A stretch of DNA of 64,000 nt from Rhodobacter sp. 24-YEA-8 (GCF_900105075.1 NZ_FNSK01000001.1:385001-449000); one strand, 5' to 3'. Positions 1 through 10,513 are shown, counted from the first letter of the stretch. Notes: generated by a model from the sequence alone, not told the origin. Made by a program: numbers and translations.

Positions 1-2085
<2,085 letters not shown>

Positions 2086-2214
2086 TTTGATCCGGTAAAA
2101 GCAAGGCAAAAACCTTAGCTCACCGACAGACAGCCATATACAAGCACCAAAAGTCGCACAGACCTGAACAATACATCGATGTTCGCCAGTCAATACTGGC
2201 AAGTCTCTGTTCCG

Positions 2215-2331
2215 GTTTGGTGGTCATAGTGGTGGCTAAACACCCGATCCCATCCCGAACTCGGCCGTTAAGGGCCTCTACGCCAATGGTACTGCGTCTC
2301 AAGACGTGGGAGAGTAGGTAACCGCCAAACC
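2215..2331 (+). rRNA. 5S ribosomal RNA
   Basis: It lies about 130 nt behind the 23S gene in the usual rrn order. The 5' GTTTGGTGG and 3' CCGCCAAACC ends pair to form helix I. The internal CCCGATCCCATCCCGAACTC and GGGAGAGTAGG blocks are diagnostic of alphaproteobacterial 5S rRNA. The length of about 117 nt is normal. Confidence 0.95.
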
Positions 2332-2411
2332 TGATCAGAGACTTCTCTCTCCAATACGATGAAAATAAACCCCTCCAAATAACCCGGATGGGGCGCCAAA
2401 AAGGCAACAGA

Positions 2412-2840
<429 letters not shown>

Positions 2841-2847
2841 CGCCGCG

Positions 2848-3178
2848 CAGGAACGCGAAGCCGTGGAAGACCGTCACCGCCGGCGCAATTGCCCGCAACG
2901 AAGCGCTGCGGGCATCCAAATACCTCGGACGCGCTTTGTGGCGAAAATGGAGCGGTTGTCACCGCCGGAGCCGCGCCGAAACGAAAATGCACTGTCTGAA
3001 GCTCTTGGGGCAGCGCCTCATGGCGCGGGACTTGGATCGCCAAGTCGCTGAGCTACTGGTCCCTATCGCCGTCCTGAACGGCTACACCGCTCTCGGCATA
3101 CCCGTCACAAAGGCCGTGGGATAAGTCCGTCTCGGGATAGGCGAGGCTCGACCTTCAGCTGATTTGGGCAACACAGCC
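2848..3178 (+). mobile_element. IS5-family insertion sequence fragment (transposase C-terminus and right end)
   Basis: The frame ending at 3124 encodes a typical C-terminus of IS5-group transposases common in Paracoccus and Rhodobacter. Visible pieces are RNAKPWKTVTAGAIARNEAL, LGRALWRKWSGCHRRSR, the catalytic-region ETKMHCLKLLGQRLMARD, and VAVLNGYTALGIP-like residues. The terminal sequence GATTTGGGCAACACAGCC ends near 3178 and resembles the IS5-type inverted repeat. The N-terminal two thirds of the transposase are absent. The fragment abuts, and probably caused, the truncation of the recombinase remnant on its left. Confidence 0.7.
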
Positions 3179-3263
3179 ATGTGGCAGGGACGGAATGATG
3201 AAAGCAACAAGCTGACATTGTTAGAGCGCGAAAGTGATTTTCATGGTTGCTCTTGATATCTGC

Positions 3264-3279
3264 TCAAGTAATAAATTGA
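3264..3279. promoter_or_regulatory. Putative ArsR-family operator (TCAA-N8-TTGA)
   Basis: A 16-bp imperfect palindrome TCAAGTAATAAATTGA lies about 87 bp upstream of the MFS start. The same arrangement, TCAA, eight bases, TTGA, occurs twice beside the divergent ArsR-rhodanese gene at 5999 and 6120. It is a good candidate binding site by which that regulator controls the MFS-DsrE-rhodanese operon. The assignment is inferred from repeat and position only. Confidence 0.55.
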
Positions 3280-3365
3280 ATAATGTTGGCGGGGAATCCA
3301 CCCCGCCGCTGGTGGCCCGCCGGGCTGTCGGCCGCCCGACCGTCAGGAGCAAAGACCCCCGATCC

Positions 3366-4658
3366 ATGACCCACGCCCTCGGTATCCGCGAGAACCTGCG
3401 GCCCTTCCTGGAACAGCTTCTGCAGGTGTTCTTCGTCGGCCTGACCATCGGCTTGCAGCGCACGGTGATCCCGGCGCTGGCCGAAACTGAGTTCGGGGTG
3501 GCCAGAGGCTCGATGCTGGCGCTTTTCGGCTTCATCGTCTCCTTCGGGATCGTGAAGGGCGCGATGAACTTTGTCTCGGGCCGCATATCCGAGCGGGTCG
3601 GGCGCAAGCGGGTACTGATCTGGGGCTGGCTGATCGCGCTGCCGATCCCGTTCATCATCCTCTGGGCGCCGAGTTGGGGCTGGATCGTGGCCGCGAACGT
3701 GTTGCTGGGCGTCAACCAGGGCTTTTGCTGGTCGATGACCGTGACCGGCAAGATGGACATCGTGCGCGCCGACCAGCGCGGCATCGCCACCGGGGTCAAC
3801 GAGTTCGCCGGCTATGGTGCGGTGGCTCTGGCCGGGCTTCTCACCGGCTATCTCGCCAGCAGCTTCGATCCGCGCCTGAGCCTGTTCTTCTTCGGCCTGG
3901 TCGTCACACTTCTCGCGCTGGTCGCCGCCGTGCTGGCCTTCACAGAGACCCTACCCTTCGCCCGGGCCGAGGCCGCGCGGCATAAGGCCGGCACGGTCAC
4001 GGGACCGCGCGCCCGCTATGTCGAGGGACCGGAACACCCGACCTCGGGCCAGATCTTCGCGCTGGTCACATGGCAGAACCGCAGCTTCATGGCGCTATCG
4101 CAGGCCGGCAGCGTGGAAAAGTTCGTGGATGCGCTGGTCTGGGCGCTGGTGCCGGTGTTCCTGATCGGCAAGGGCGCAAGCCTGATCGAGATCGGCTGGA
4201 TCACCGGCATCTACGGCTTCGTCTGGGGCGGCAGCCAGCTCTGGACCGGGCCGCTCTCCGATCGGATCGGGCGCAAGGTGCCGATCGTCCTGGGCTTTTT
4301 CATCTGCGCGGCGGGTGTGCTGGCCTTCCCATTCCTGACCGGCGTGGCAGCCTGGGGCATCGCGGCCGCAGTGATCGGGGTCGGCATGGCGCTGCTCTAC
4401 CCGACGCTGATCGCAGCGATGGGCGATATTGCATCTCCGGCCTGGCGCGGCTCGGCCCTTGGCGTCTACCGCTTCTGGCGAGACCTCGGCTATGCCATCG
4501 GCGCCCTGGCGATGGGGCTGATCGCCGATGCCTCGGGGATGCCGGAGGCCGGGTTCTGGTTCACCGGGATCGCCATGGCCGTCTCCGGTCTGTGGCTGGT
4601 CCTGGGCATGGAAGAAACCCATCCCCGCATCAATCCCGCGCCCGAACCGGCGCTTTGA
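3366..4658 (+). CDS. MFS transporter in a sulfur-related cluster
   Basis: The product is a 430-residue major facilitator with about 12 hydrophobic segments. A classic loop 2-3 motif is seen as GRISERVGRKRV after TM2, and its repeat GPLSDRIGRKVP follows TM8. The upstream-extended frame from 3234 gives a non-hydrophobic, low-quality N-terminus, so the ATG at 3366 (MTHALGIREN) is chosen. An AGGAG lies about 17 bases upstream, which is somewhat distant. It is followed after 21 bp by a DsrE gene and a rhodanese gene, forming one operon. Together with the ArsR-rhodanese regulator and the palindrome upstream, this suggests export of a sulfur compound or a toxic thiol/oxyanion. The substrate is not determinable from sequence. 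Confidence 0.85.
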   Translation: MTHALGIRENLRPFLEQLLQVFFVGLTIGLQRTVIPALAETEFGVARGSMLALFGFIVSFGIVKGAMNFVSGRISERVGRKRVLIWGWLIALPIPFIILWAPSWGWIVAANVLLGVNQGFCWSMTVTGKMDIVRADQRGIATGVNEFAGYGAVALAGLLTGYLASSFDPRLSLFFFGLVVTLLALVAAVLAFTETLPFARAEAARHKAGTVTGPRARYVEGPEHPTSGQIFALVTWQNRSFMALSQAGSVEKFVDALVWALVPVFLIGKGASLIEIGWITGIYGFVWGGSQLWTGPLSDRIGRKVPIVLGFFICAAGVLAFPFLTGVAAWGIAAAVIGVGMALLYPTLIAAMGDIASPAWRGSALGVYRFWRDLGYAIGALAMGLIADASGMPEAGFWFTGIAMAVSGLWLVLGMEETHPRINPAPEPAL

Positions 4659-4679
4659 TCCCCTGAACCGAGGCTTGTC

Positions 4680-5033
4680 ATGAAGCATCTGCTGATCCTG
4701 AACGACGCGCCCTACGGCAGCGAACGCAGCTACAACGGCCTGCGGCTGGTGAATGCGCTGGCCAAGCAGGATGCCGGGGGCGAGGTCACGGTGTTCCTGA
4801 TGGCCGATGCGGTCGCCTGCGCGAAGGCCGGCCAGAAAACCCCCGACGGGTTCTACAATATCGAAATGATGTTGCGGCGTTTCGGTAGCGCCGGGGGGCG
4901 CGTGTTGCTCTGCGGCACCTGCATGGATGCACGTGGGCTGACCGAGGCGGAGCTGATGCCGAATACCTCCCGCTCGACCTTGGATGAACTGGCCGCAGTG
5001 ACGCTGGCCGCCGACAAGGTGATGGTGTTCTGA
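4680..5033 (+). CDS. DsrE-family sulfur-carrier-like protein
   Basis: The product has 117 residues and the DsrE/DsrF fold signature: N-terminal KHLLILNDAPYGSERSYNGLRL, central GGEVTVFLMADAVACAKAG, and the conserved cysteine region LLCGTCMDARGL. The cysteines in that motif are the expected persulfide-carrying positions. Members of this family relay sulfane sulfur between cytoplasmic proteins. The gene sits 21 bp after the MFS gene and overlaps the next gene by one base (TGATG), so it is translationally coupled to the rhodanese. Family assignment is firm; the pathway is inferred from context. Confidence 0.85.
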   Translation: MKHLLILNDAPYGSERSYNGLRLVNALAKQDAGGEVTVFLMADAVACAKAGQKTPDGFYNIEMMLRRFGSAGGRVLLCGTCMDARGLTEAELMPNTSRSTLDELAAVTLAADKVMVF

Positions 5034-5341
5034 TGGCAGAAGACAGGCTCACCCCCGAGGCCCTAGCCACCGATCCCGACCGTTATGTGCTGATCGATGT
5101 GCGCGGCGCGGAAGAGTATGCCGCCGGCCATGTGGATGGCGCCCTGCATATCCCGCTGGCCGATCTGACCGCGCGGCTGGCCGAAATCCCGACGAGTCGC
5201 TCAGTCGTCACCGTCTGGGGCAAAGGCGGCGGTCGCTCAGCAGAAGGGGCGGCGATCCTGCGGGATTCCGGCCGATCCGATGCGCGCTGGCTTGAAGGCG
5301 GCGCGAACGGGTGGTCGTCGCGGAAGGATCAGACAGACTGA
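5033..5341 (+). CDS. Single-domain rhodanese-like protein lacking the catalytic cysteine
   Basis: The 102-residue protein is one rhodanese domain. It has the N-terminal YVLIDVRGAEEYAAGHVDGALHIP (CH2A-type DVR..EY..GH...A..IP) and a C-terminal WLEGGANGW. The active-site loop, normally C-x-x-G-x-R-S, reads VTVWGKGGGRS, so the nucleophilic cysteine is replaced by tryptophan. A TGC or TGT to TGG change is one base. It may be a non-catalytic binding or regulatory rhodanese, or inactivated. The 3' end overlaps the convergent ArsR-rhodanese gene by 13 bp, and it is the last gene of the MFS-DsrE-rhodanese operon. Confidence 0.85.
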   Translation: MAEDRLTPEALATDPDRYVLIDVRGAEEYAAGHVDGALHIPLADLTARLAEIPTSRSVVTVWGKGGGRSAEGAAILRDSGRSDARWLEGGANGWSSRKDQTD

Positions 5342-5985
5342 ACCGCGCGCCCATCTGCCCTCCACTCGGGCAGGCCGCCCGCCATCCGGCGGGCGGTCAG
5401 GCCCATGGCACGCAGCCGTGCCACCGCCTGATCGGACAGAATGCAATAGGGACCGCGGCAATAGGCGACGATCGCGCGCCCGCCCGCGTCACGCACCGCT
5501 CCGGCCAGCGCATCAAGCTGAGCATTGCGTGCGCCGGGGATATGGCCTGCGTTAAACTCGTCATCGGGGCGCAGGTCGAGCAGGATGACCCGATCCTCTG
5601 CCAACGCCCGTTCCAGATCGTCGCGGTCCATGGCCGTGGGCGGTTCCTCGCCCCCGGAAAGCCCCCTCAGAATCGCCTCCACCTCGGCCAGGTTCCGCTC
5701 GGCCACCTGTCGGATCTGGTCCATCAGCACGAGGATGCGGTCGTCGGTCAACCGATAGATCACATGGTTACCGTCGCGGCGCGAGGCGACCAGCCCGGCG
5801 CGGCGCAACTGCTGAAGGTGCTGCGAGCAGTTGGCCACGGAAATCCCGATCCGCTCGGCCAGGGCCTCCACCCCGCGCTCGACCTGGGCAAGCTGTTCGA
5901 GAATCGCAAGGCGATGCGGCGCCGACATCGCGCGGGCGATCGTGGCGAATTCTTCCAGCAGGGCGGCCTTGGGTGGAGAGGTCAT
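5329..5985 (-). CDS. ArsR/SmtB-family regulator fused to a rhodanese domain
   Basis: The 218-residue product has an N-terminal winged helix (residues about 1-95: APHRLAILEQLAQ, VANCSQHLQQLRRAGLVASRRDGNHVIYRL). A C-terminal rhodanese domain follows (about 115-215: VILLDLRPDDEFNAGHIPGA) with an intact active-site loop AYCRGPYCI. The recognition-helix cysteine in SVANCSQHLQQL and the rhodanese cysteine could together sense sulfane sulfur or persulfide. This is known for several ArsR proteins, but the fused domain here is only suggestive. It is convergent with the DsrE-rhodanese operon. Two TCAA-N8-TTGA palindromes lie upstream, between it and the next gene, so autoregulation is likely. Confidence 0.88.
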   Translation of the reverse strand: MTSPPKAALLEEFATIARAMSAPHRLAILEQLAQVERGVEALAERIGISVANCSQHLQQLRRAGLVASRRDGNHVIYRLTDDRILVLMDQIRQVAERNLAEVEAILRGLSGGEEPPTAMDRDDLERALAEDRVILLDLRPDDEFNAGHIPGARNAQLDALAGAVRDAGGRAIVAYCRGPYCILSDQAVARLRAMGLTARRMAGGLPEWRADGRAVQSV

Positions 5986-5998
5986 CGGGGCTCGCTGT

Positions 5999-6014
5999 TC
6001 AAGAGATCGCTTGA
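5999..6014. promoter_or_regulatory. Putative ArsR-family operator 2 (TCAA-N8-TTGA)
   Basis: TCAAGAGATCGCTTGA, an almost perfect palindrome, begins 14 bp upstream of the ArsR-rhodanese start. Its size and spacing equal those of the sites at 3264 and 6120. It is a likely autoregulatory operator. Confidence 0.6.
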
Positions 6015-6119
6015 ATCATAGGGGCATGATGGCCGGGCGGCAAGCCGTTGGTCGTCCTGTCGATGCAATGTGGCGATCTGCCGGGGGCGTTGACAAATCG
6101 ATCTCAAGAAAACTATCAC

Positions 6120-6135
6120 TCAATTTAAGAATTGA
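6120..6135. promoter_or_regulatory. Putative ArsR-family operator 3 with nearby -35 box
   Basis: TCAATTTAAGAATTGA is a perfect 16-bp palindrome. It lies about 46 bp upstream of the MFS remnant that starts at 6182. A TTGACA hexamer occurs about 27 bp before it, near 6091, so the operator would sit around the start region of that promoter. Confidence 0.6.
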
Positions 6136-6181
6136 ATGATGATTCTGAACCCCAGCCCAAGAGATCACGGAGACCCTGTCG

Positions 6182-6831
6182 ATGATCCGCAACCCGATGC
6201 ACCGGCAGGTGCTTCTCCTCGCCTCGGCGCAGGCCCTTTTCCAGACTGTTTCGGTGCTGGTGATGACCATCGGCGGGCTCGCGGGGGCGCAGATCACCCC
6301 GCGCCCGGAACTGGCAACGATGCCCATCGCAGCGATGTTCCTCGGCACCGCGCTGATGACCTTTCCGGCCTCGCATTTCATGGCGAAGGCGGGCCGGCGT
6401 GCGGGTTTCCTGCTCGGCGCGGCCCTCGGCATCGCCGGCGGCGTGATCGCGGCGACGGGCATCTGGATGGCGCACCTTTATCTTCTGTCGCTCGGCACTC
6501 TCCTGGTCGGAGCTTATCAGGCCTTCGCGCAATTCTACCGCTTCGCCGCCAGCGAGGTGGCCGATGATGCCTTCCGGCCCCGGGCGATTTCGCTGGTCAT
6601 GGCGGGCGGTGTGGTCGCGGCGCTGCTCGGGCCGCTGCTCGGGCGGATCGGCGGGCCGCTGATGGAGCCGGCCTATGTCGGTTCGTTCCTGATCCTCGCC
6701 GTGGTCTCGCTGATCGCGGCGGGGGTGCTGACCGCTCTCAGGATGCCGGATGCCAAGGCCGATCACGTCGATCCCCAGCAGGGCCGTCCGTGGGGCGAAA
6801 TCGTCACCCAGCCAGGCTATCTGGTGGCACC
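6182..6831 (+). pseudogene. MFS transporter, N-terminal half, truncated by deletion
   Basis: The frame starts MIRNPMHRQVLLLASAQ and encodes about 215 residues of a major facilitator, roughly six TM segments (for example IAAMFLGTALMTFP and FLLGAALGIAGGVIAATG). Homology stops at about WGEIVTQPGYLVA, where the DNA switches to a PLP-dependent enzyme in another frame. The remaining readthrough to 6922 is nonsense. The gene is divergent from the ArsR-rhodanese regulator and preceded by two of its candidate operators. It was therefore probably a second, regulated transporter of the same cluster before the deletion. Confidence 0.8.
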
Positions 6832-7662
6832 TTCGAGCTTCTGGGCGACAACCTGCCTAATGTCGGGATCACCACAACCTTCCTGCTCGGCTCGGAGATC
6901 AACCGGCTGGCCGAGGTGCTGACCGACCGCACCCGGATCGTGTTCTTCGAGACGCCGACCAACCCGCAGATGGAGATCATCAACATCGCCGAGGCGGTAA
7001 AGGTGGCCAAGGCCGCTGGCGCTCTGGTCGTGGTGGACAACACCTTCGCTTCGCCGATCAACCAGTCGCCTCTGGAGGCTGGCGTCGATCTGGTGATCCA
7101 TTCGACCACCAAATACCTCGGCGGCCACAGCGACCTGACCGGCGGCGTGGTGATCGGGCGGGGCGAGCTGCTGACCCCGATCTGGACCTGGCGCAAGAAC
7201 CTCGGCCAGATGATGGCACCCGAGGTGGCCTTCCTGCTGATGCGTAGCCTGCGCACCCTCGCCGTGCGGGTGCGGCACCAGAACGACTCCGCGCTGGCGG
7301 TGGCGAAGTTCCTGCAAACCCACCCCAGAGTGAAGCGCGTCAATTATCCCGGTCTGCCCGACTTCCCCGGTCACAACGTCGCCGCCACGCAGATGAGCGG
7401 TTTCGGCGGCATGATCAGCTTCGTCTATGATGGCGATGCGGCCGCCACGGCGGCGGCGGTGGACAAGCTCAAATGCTTCACCATCGCGGCCAGCCTAGGC
7501 GGGGTCGAAAGTCTGGTCACCCAGCCGATCACCACCACCCATCATGGCGTGACCCCCGAGGAACGCGTCCGGCGCGGCATTGCAGACAGTATGGTGCGCC
7601 TCTCGGTCGGGCTGGAGGATGCAGAGGACCTGATCGATGATCTGAGGCAGGCGCTGGACTAA
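6832..7662 (+). pseudogene. Cys/Met-metabolism PLP-dependent transsulfuration enzyme, N-terminus missing
   Basis: From GGTFELLGDNLPNVGIT onward the frame matches the cystathionine gamma-synthase / O-acylhomoserine sulfhydrylase / methionine gamma-lyase family. It keeps FFETPTNPQMEI, VVDNTFASPINQSPLEAG, the PLP-binding lysine in STTKYLGGHSDLTGG, and the C-terminal SLGGVESLVTQP. About the first 110-120 residues of a normal 390-400-residue enzyme are absent, including part of the cofactor and substrate site. No native start is present, and the 5' end is joined to the truncated MFS gene. It is a gene remnant; the exact specificity within the family cannot be fixed. Confidence 0.85.
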
Positions 7663-7702
7663 CCTGTTTCGATGGACGGCAAATGAGAAGGCGAAGCAGG
7701 TT

Positions 7703-8168
7703 ATGGCAATCGAGCTTCGCCACCTTCGTTTCTTCGTTTCCGCAGCTGAGCATGGCAGCTTCCGAAAAGCGGGAACCGCCCTCGACCTCTCGCAGTCGGC
7801 GATAAGTCGGGGTATCGCCGACCTTGAAGATCAGATCGGCGCATCACTTTTCACTGGCACACTTGGGGCGTGTCACAGACCTATGCCGGTCAACGCTTCC
7901 TACGCAGAACCCGTAAAGCCATGAGGACGATCGGTGAGGGCACTCGCGAAGTCGCGACTGCTGGACGGTCAGAAGATGGTTGCGTTGGCATTGGCATCTA
8001 TTCGTCCATCGCCTCGGGGTTCTTGGCAGAATTGCTCAGCAGCTATGGGCCGTTCCACAGCGGGGTCAGAATTGAGATGATCGACGGCAATCCGTCCGAA
8101 CATGTTTCAGCGATCCAACAGATACGACTGGACGTCGCTTTCATCACCGGAACTCACGACTGGCGCAG
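7703..8168 (+). pseudogene. LysR-family regulator, frameshifted and cut by IS sequence
   Basis: The N-terminal winged helix is clear (ELRHLRFFVSAAEHGSFRKAG, LSQSAISRGIADLEDQIG). At 7865-7868 the reading frame is lost. One extra G in the GGGG run would restore SLFTGTLGGVSQTYAGQRF, and the downstream frame then continues through the effector domain to FITGTHDWRS. At 8169 the coding sequence is interrupted by the end of an IS3-family element. The rest of the effector domain is missing. Two independent lesions mark it as a dead gene. Confidence 0.85.
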
Positions 8169-8255
8169 TGAGCTACTCCCCGATGCTTGGACAGTTTTCG
8201 AGGATGTTTAAGCTACTGCCTGTGCCTGCCGGTCGGTTTCGATGCTGTTGAAGTA
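8169..8255 (-). mobile_element. 87-bp right-end relic of an IS3-family element
   Basis: These 87 bases are nearly identical to the first 87 bases of the complete element copy at 55148, starting with the terminal TGAGCTACTCCCC. They represent the 3' end of an IS inserted in reverse orientation in lysR. A second, forward copy starts directly at 8256, so the newer copy appears to have inserted into, or recombined with, the older one. Confidence 0.85.
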
Positions 8256-8335
8256 TGAGCTACTCCCCGGAAATCGGACAGTGACGGAAGCTACGATCTG
8301 ACGTTTGCTGGTCTCCACGGACGAGGAGATCAGGC

Positions 8336-8632
8336 ATGCGAAAACGCAGGAACCATGACGCGGGCTTCAAGGCGCGCGTGGCACTTGAGGCCATCAAGGG
8401 CGAGCGCACTGTGTCGGAGTTGGCGGCCGAATACGGCGTGCATCCGACGATGATCCATCAATGGAAGAAATCGCTGCTCGACGGGGCTGCGGACATCTTC
8501 GAGCGCGGCGGCAAGAAGCCCGCGACGGAGGTGGATGAAGAGACGGTCCGGTCATTGCACGCCAAGATCGGGGAGCTGGCTGTCGCCAACGATTTTTTGT
8601 CACGAAAGCTCAAGCCGTGGAGCGGAAAGTGA
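8336..8632 (+). CDS. IS3-family transposase OrfA, copy 1
   Basis: The 98-residue protein has the IS3 OrfA helix-turn-helix (KRRNHDAGFKARVALEAIKG, TVSELAAEYGVHPTMIHQWKK) and a following leucine-rich region. A TTTTTTG heptamer at 8593-8599, inside the end of the gene, is a classic minus-one slippery site. Slippage would fuse OrfA to OrfB through NDFFVTKAQAVERK. The predicted protein is the same as that of the second copy. Confidence 0.9.
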   Translation: MRKRRNHDAGFKARVALEAIKGERTVSELAAEYGVHPTMIHQWKKSLLDGAADIFERGGKKPATEVDEETVRSLHAKIGELAVANDFLSRKLKPWSGK

Positions 8633-9236
8633 GGCGTGGGATGATCGAACGGGACCACCCTGCACTGTCGATCGGGGCGCAGTGCCGCCTGCTGTCGATC
8701 TCGCGCTCGTCGTTCTGCCACGAGCCGGCTGGAGAGACTGATCAGAACCTCGGCCTGATGCAGCTGATCGACCGGCAGTTCATGGATACGCCCTTCTACG
8801 GCGTCCGGCAGATGACCTGGCATCTGCAAAACGAGGGGCACGGCGTGAACCAGAAGCGCATCCGGCGGCTGATGCGGCTCATGCGTTTGATGCCGATTTA
8901 CCAGAAGCCCAACACCAGCAAGCCGAGAAAGGGCCACAAGACCTATCCCTACCTGCTGGGCGGGCTGCGGGTCGATCGCCCCGGTCAGGTCTGGTGCGCC
9001 GACATTACCTATCTCCCGATGCGGCGGGGGTTTCTGTATCTGGTCGCCATCATGGACTGGTTCACGCGCAAAGTTCTGGCCTGGCGCATATCGAACACCC
9101 TGGAAGCGGACTTCTGCGTCGAGGCGTTGAACGAGGCCATCCACCGGTTCGGCGCGCCCACAATCATGAACACTGACCAAGGCAGCCAGTTCACGTCCTT
9201 CGCTTGGACAGATCGGCTGAAACGCGTCGGAACCCT
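8617..9236 (+). pseudogene. IS3-family transposase OrfB, copy 1, truncated
   Basis: The frame equals OrfB of the complete copy up to TDRLKRVGT. It includes the first two acidic residues of the DDE site (WCADITYLP and MNTDQGSQF). The third, the glutamate in ERLWRSLKYE of the intact copy, is lost, and the reading frame continues into unrelated sequence to 9282. It overlaps OrfA by 16 bp in the minus-one frame, as is usual. Confidence 0.88.
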
Positions 9237-9470
9237 TCAAGAACGGTTGCCAGGATCGCTGGGGCGGATCTGTCACACGTGACCGAACTCGCCTACGATC
9301 CATGATCAGAGCCGCACAAAATACGCGGATGTTTCGACCTTTTCACATTAAGTGACCGCTCGCATCAATATTCCCGTTGCGAATATTTCGATTTCAGGCA
9401 TTTTGACCCATATAAGAACAGGGCGCCTGAAGCGTCCGAAACACGAGGCAAAACCCGAAGGACTGATCCC

Positions 9471-9935
9471 ATGAACGCACTTCCCGCAGAGGCGTTCTCT
9501 GAGCGACTCCCCAGCAAGGTGGAGATCGCAAACGCCGACCAACTGCGCCGCATCCTCGTCGGCACCCTCGACGAAGAAGGCCGCACAACCCTGAACCTCG
9601 CCACCGAACCCGGTGAGATTGCCCAGGTCACTCTGACCCCCGCCATCGCCCAGACCTTTCTGGACGTGCTGCGTCTGATTGCCAGCGGCAAGGGTTTCCG
9701 CGTGATCCCGGTGAATGCACAGCTGACCACGCAAGAGGCGGCTGATCTGCTGAACGTATCCCGGCCGTTCCTCATTAAGCTGCTTGAGGAGGGGGCGATT
9801 CCGTTCACAAAGGCCAACCGTCATCGCCGGGTCAGTGCAGAGGCTCTGCTGGCCTATAAGGCAGAACGCGATGCCAGGCGGGCACAAGCCCTGTCCGACA
9901 TGGCAGCCTTTGACGCTGAGGAAGGCTTGCTTTGA
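9471..9935 (+). CDS. Excisionase-type HTH antitoxin of a toxin-antitoxin pair
   Basis: The product is 154 residues. The N-terminal half is unassigned (residues 1-75). The C-terminal half carries an excisionase/MerR-like helix-turn-helix (LTTQEAADLLNVSRPFLIKLLEEGAIPFTKANRHRRVSAEALLAYK). This architecture is typical of antitoxins that precede PIN-domain toxins. The next gene overlaps its stop codon by four bases (TTGA). It would neutralise the PIN toxin and repress the operon. Function is inferred from architecture and pairing. Confidence 0.75.
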   Translation: MNALPAEAFSERLPSKVEIANADQLRRILVGTLDEEGRTTLNLATEPGEIAQVTLTPAIAQTFLDVLRLIASGKGFRVIPVNAQLTTQEAADLLNVSRPFLIKLLEEGAIPFTKANRHRRVSAEALLAYKAERDARRAQALSDMAAFDAEEGLL

Positions 9936-10513
9936 GCGACCGCGCCGACCGGTTCACCGTTATCCTCGATACGGACGTGCTGGTCGGCGCGCTCGTGCGC
10001 AATATCATCCTGAGCTTCGCCGAGGCGGGCCTTTTCCGCGCGCGATGGTCGAGCACCACGATCCACGGGGAGTTGGAACCGGCCATCATGCGAGCAGCGA
10101 ATCTCGCCCCTGAGAAAGCGGCGCTGCAACGAGAGCGGATCGAGGTGGCATTCCCGGAAGCGGAGATCGCGGAAGATCCTGCTCTCGTGGCGAGCCTGTC
10201 CCTGCCGGACCCTGACGACCGGCACATCTTTGCGGCGGCGATTCAGACCAAGGCCGCGCTGATCGTGACGAACAACCTCAAGGACTTTCCGCAGGAGGCG
10301 CTCGGGGCGCACCAGATCGAGCCTATCTCGGCAGACAGCTTCATCGCGGATTGCATCGACCTTGCAGGGCCGGAGGCGATTGCCGTCTTGCGCAACCTTC
10401 GCGAGCGGTTCAAGCGGCCCGAGATGGACGCGGAAGGCTTCCTGCGCCTCGTCGAGGAACGCGGGCTGAGCCAGACGGCGACCATGCTTCAGGAATACCG
10501 CCCGCTTCTCTGA
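9932..10513 (+). CDS. PIN-domain toxin (VapC-like ribonuclease)
   Basis: The 193-residue protein begins with a PIN core: FTVILDTDVLVGAL gives the first acidic residue, TTIHGELEPAIM the second, LPDPDDRHIFAAAIQTKAALIVTNN the third and fourth. The start is TTG within TTTGAG, overlapping the antitoxin stop by four bases, so translation is coupled. No better ATG exists near the PIN core. PIN toxins cleave RNA, usually tRNA or rRNA, when released from the antitoxin. The pair sits between IS debris and phage-like remnants, as mobile stabilising modules often do. Confidence 0.8.
   Translation: MSDRADRFTVILDTDVLVGALVRNIILSFAEAGLFRARWSSTTIHGELEPAIMRAANLAPEKAALQRERIEVAFPEAEIAEDPALVASLSLPDPDDRHIFAAAIQTKAALIVTNNLKDFPQEALGAHQIEPISADSFIADCIDLAGPEAIAVLRNLRERFKRPEMDAEGFLRLVEERGLSQTATMLQEYRPLL

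Larger units (their letters stand above)
8256..9236 (+). mobile_element. IS3-family insertion sequence, copy 1 (3' truncated)
   Basis: The left terminus is TGAGCTACTCCCCGG and the sequence follows the complete copy at 55148-56414, which is in reverse orientation. Identity ends at about 9236 after the CGTCGGAACCC stretch, so about 290 bp including the catalytic glutamate region and the right inverted repeat are missing. What follows is unrelated DNA. This copy cannot transpose on its own. Confidence 0.9.

Noticed and set aside
3234..3365. A 44-residue N-terminal extension of the MFS transporter
   Set aside because: It contains the operator-like palindrome, is not hydrophobic and has no ribosome site; translation from 3366 fits the family.
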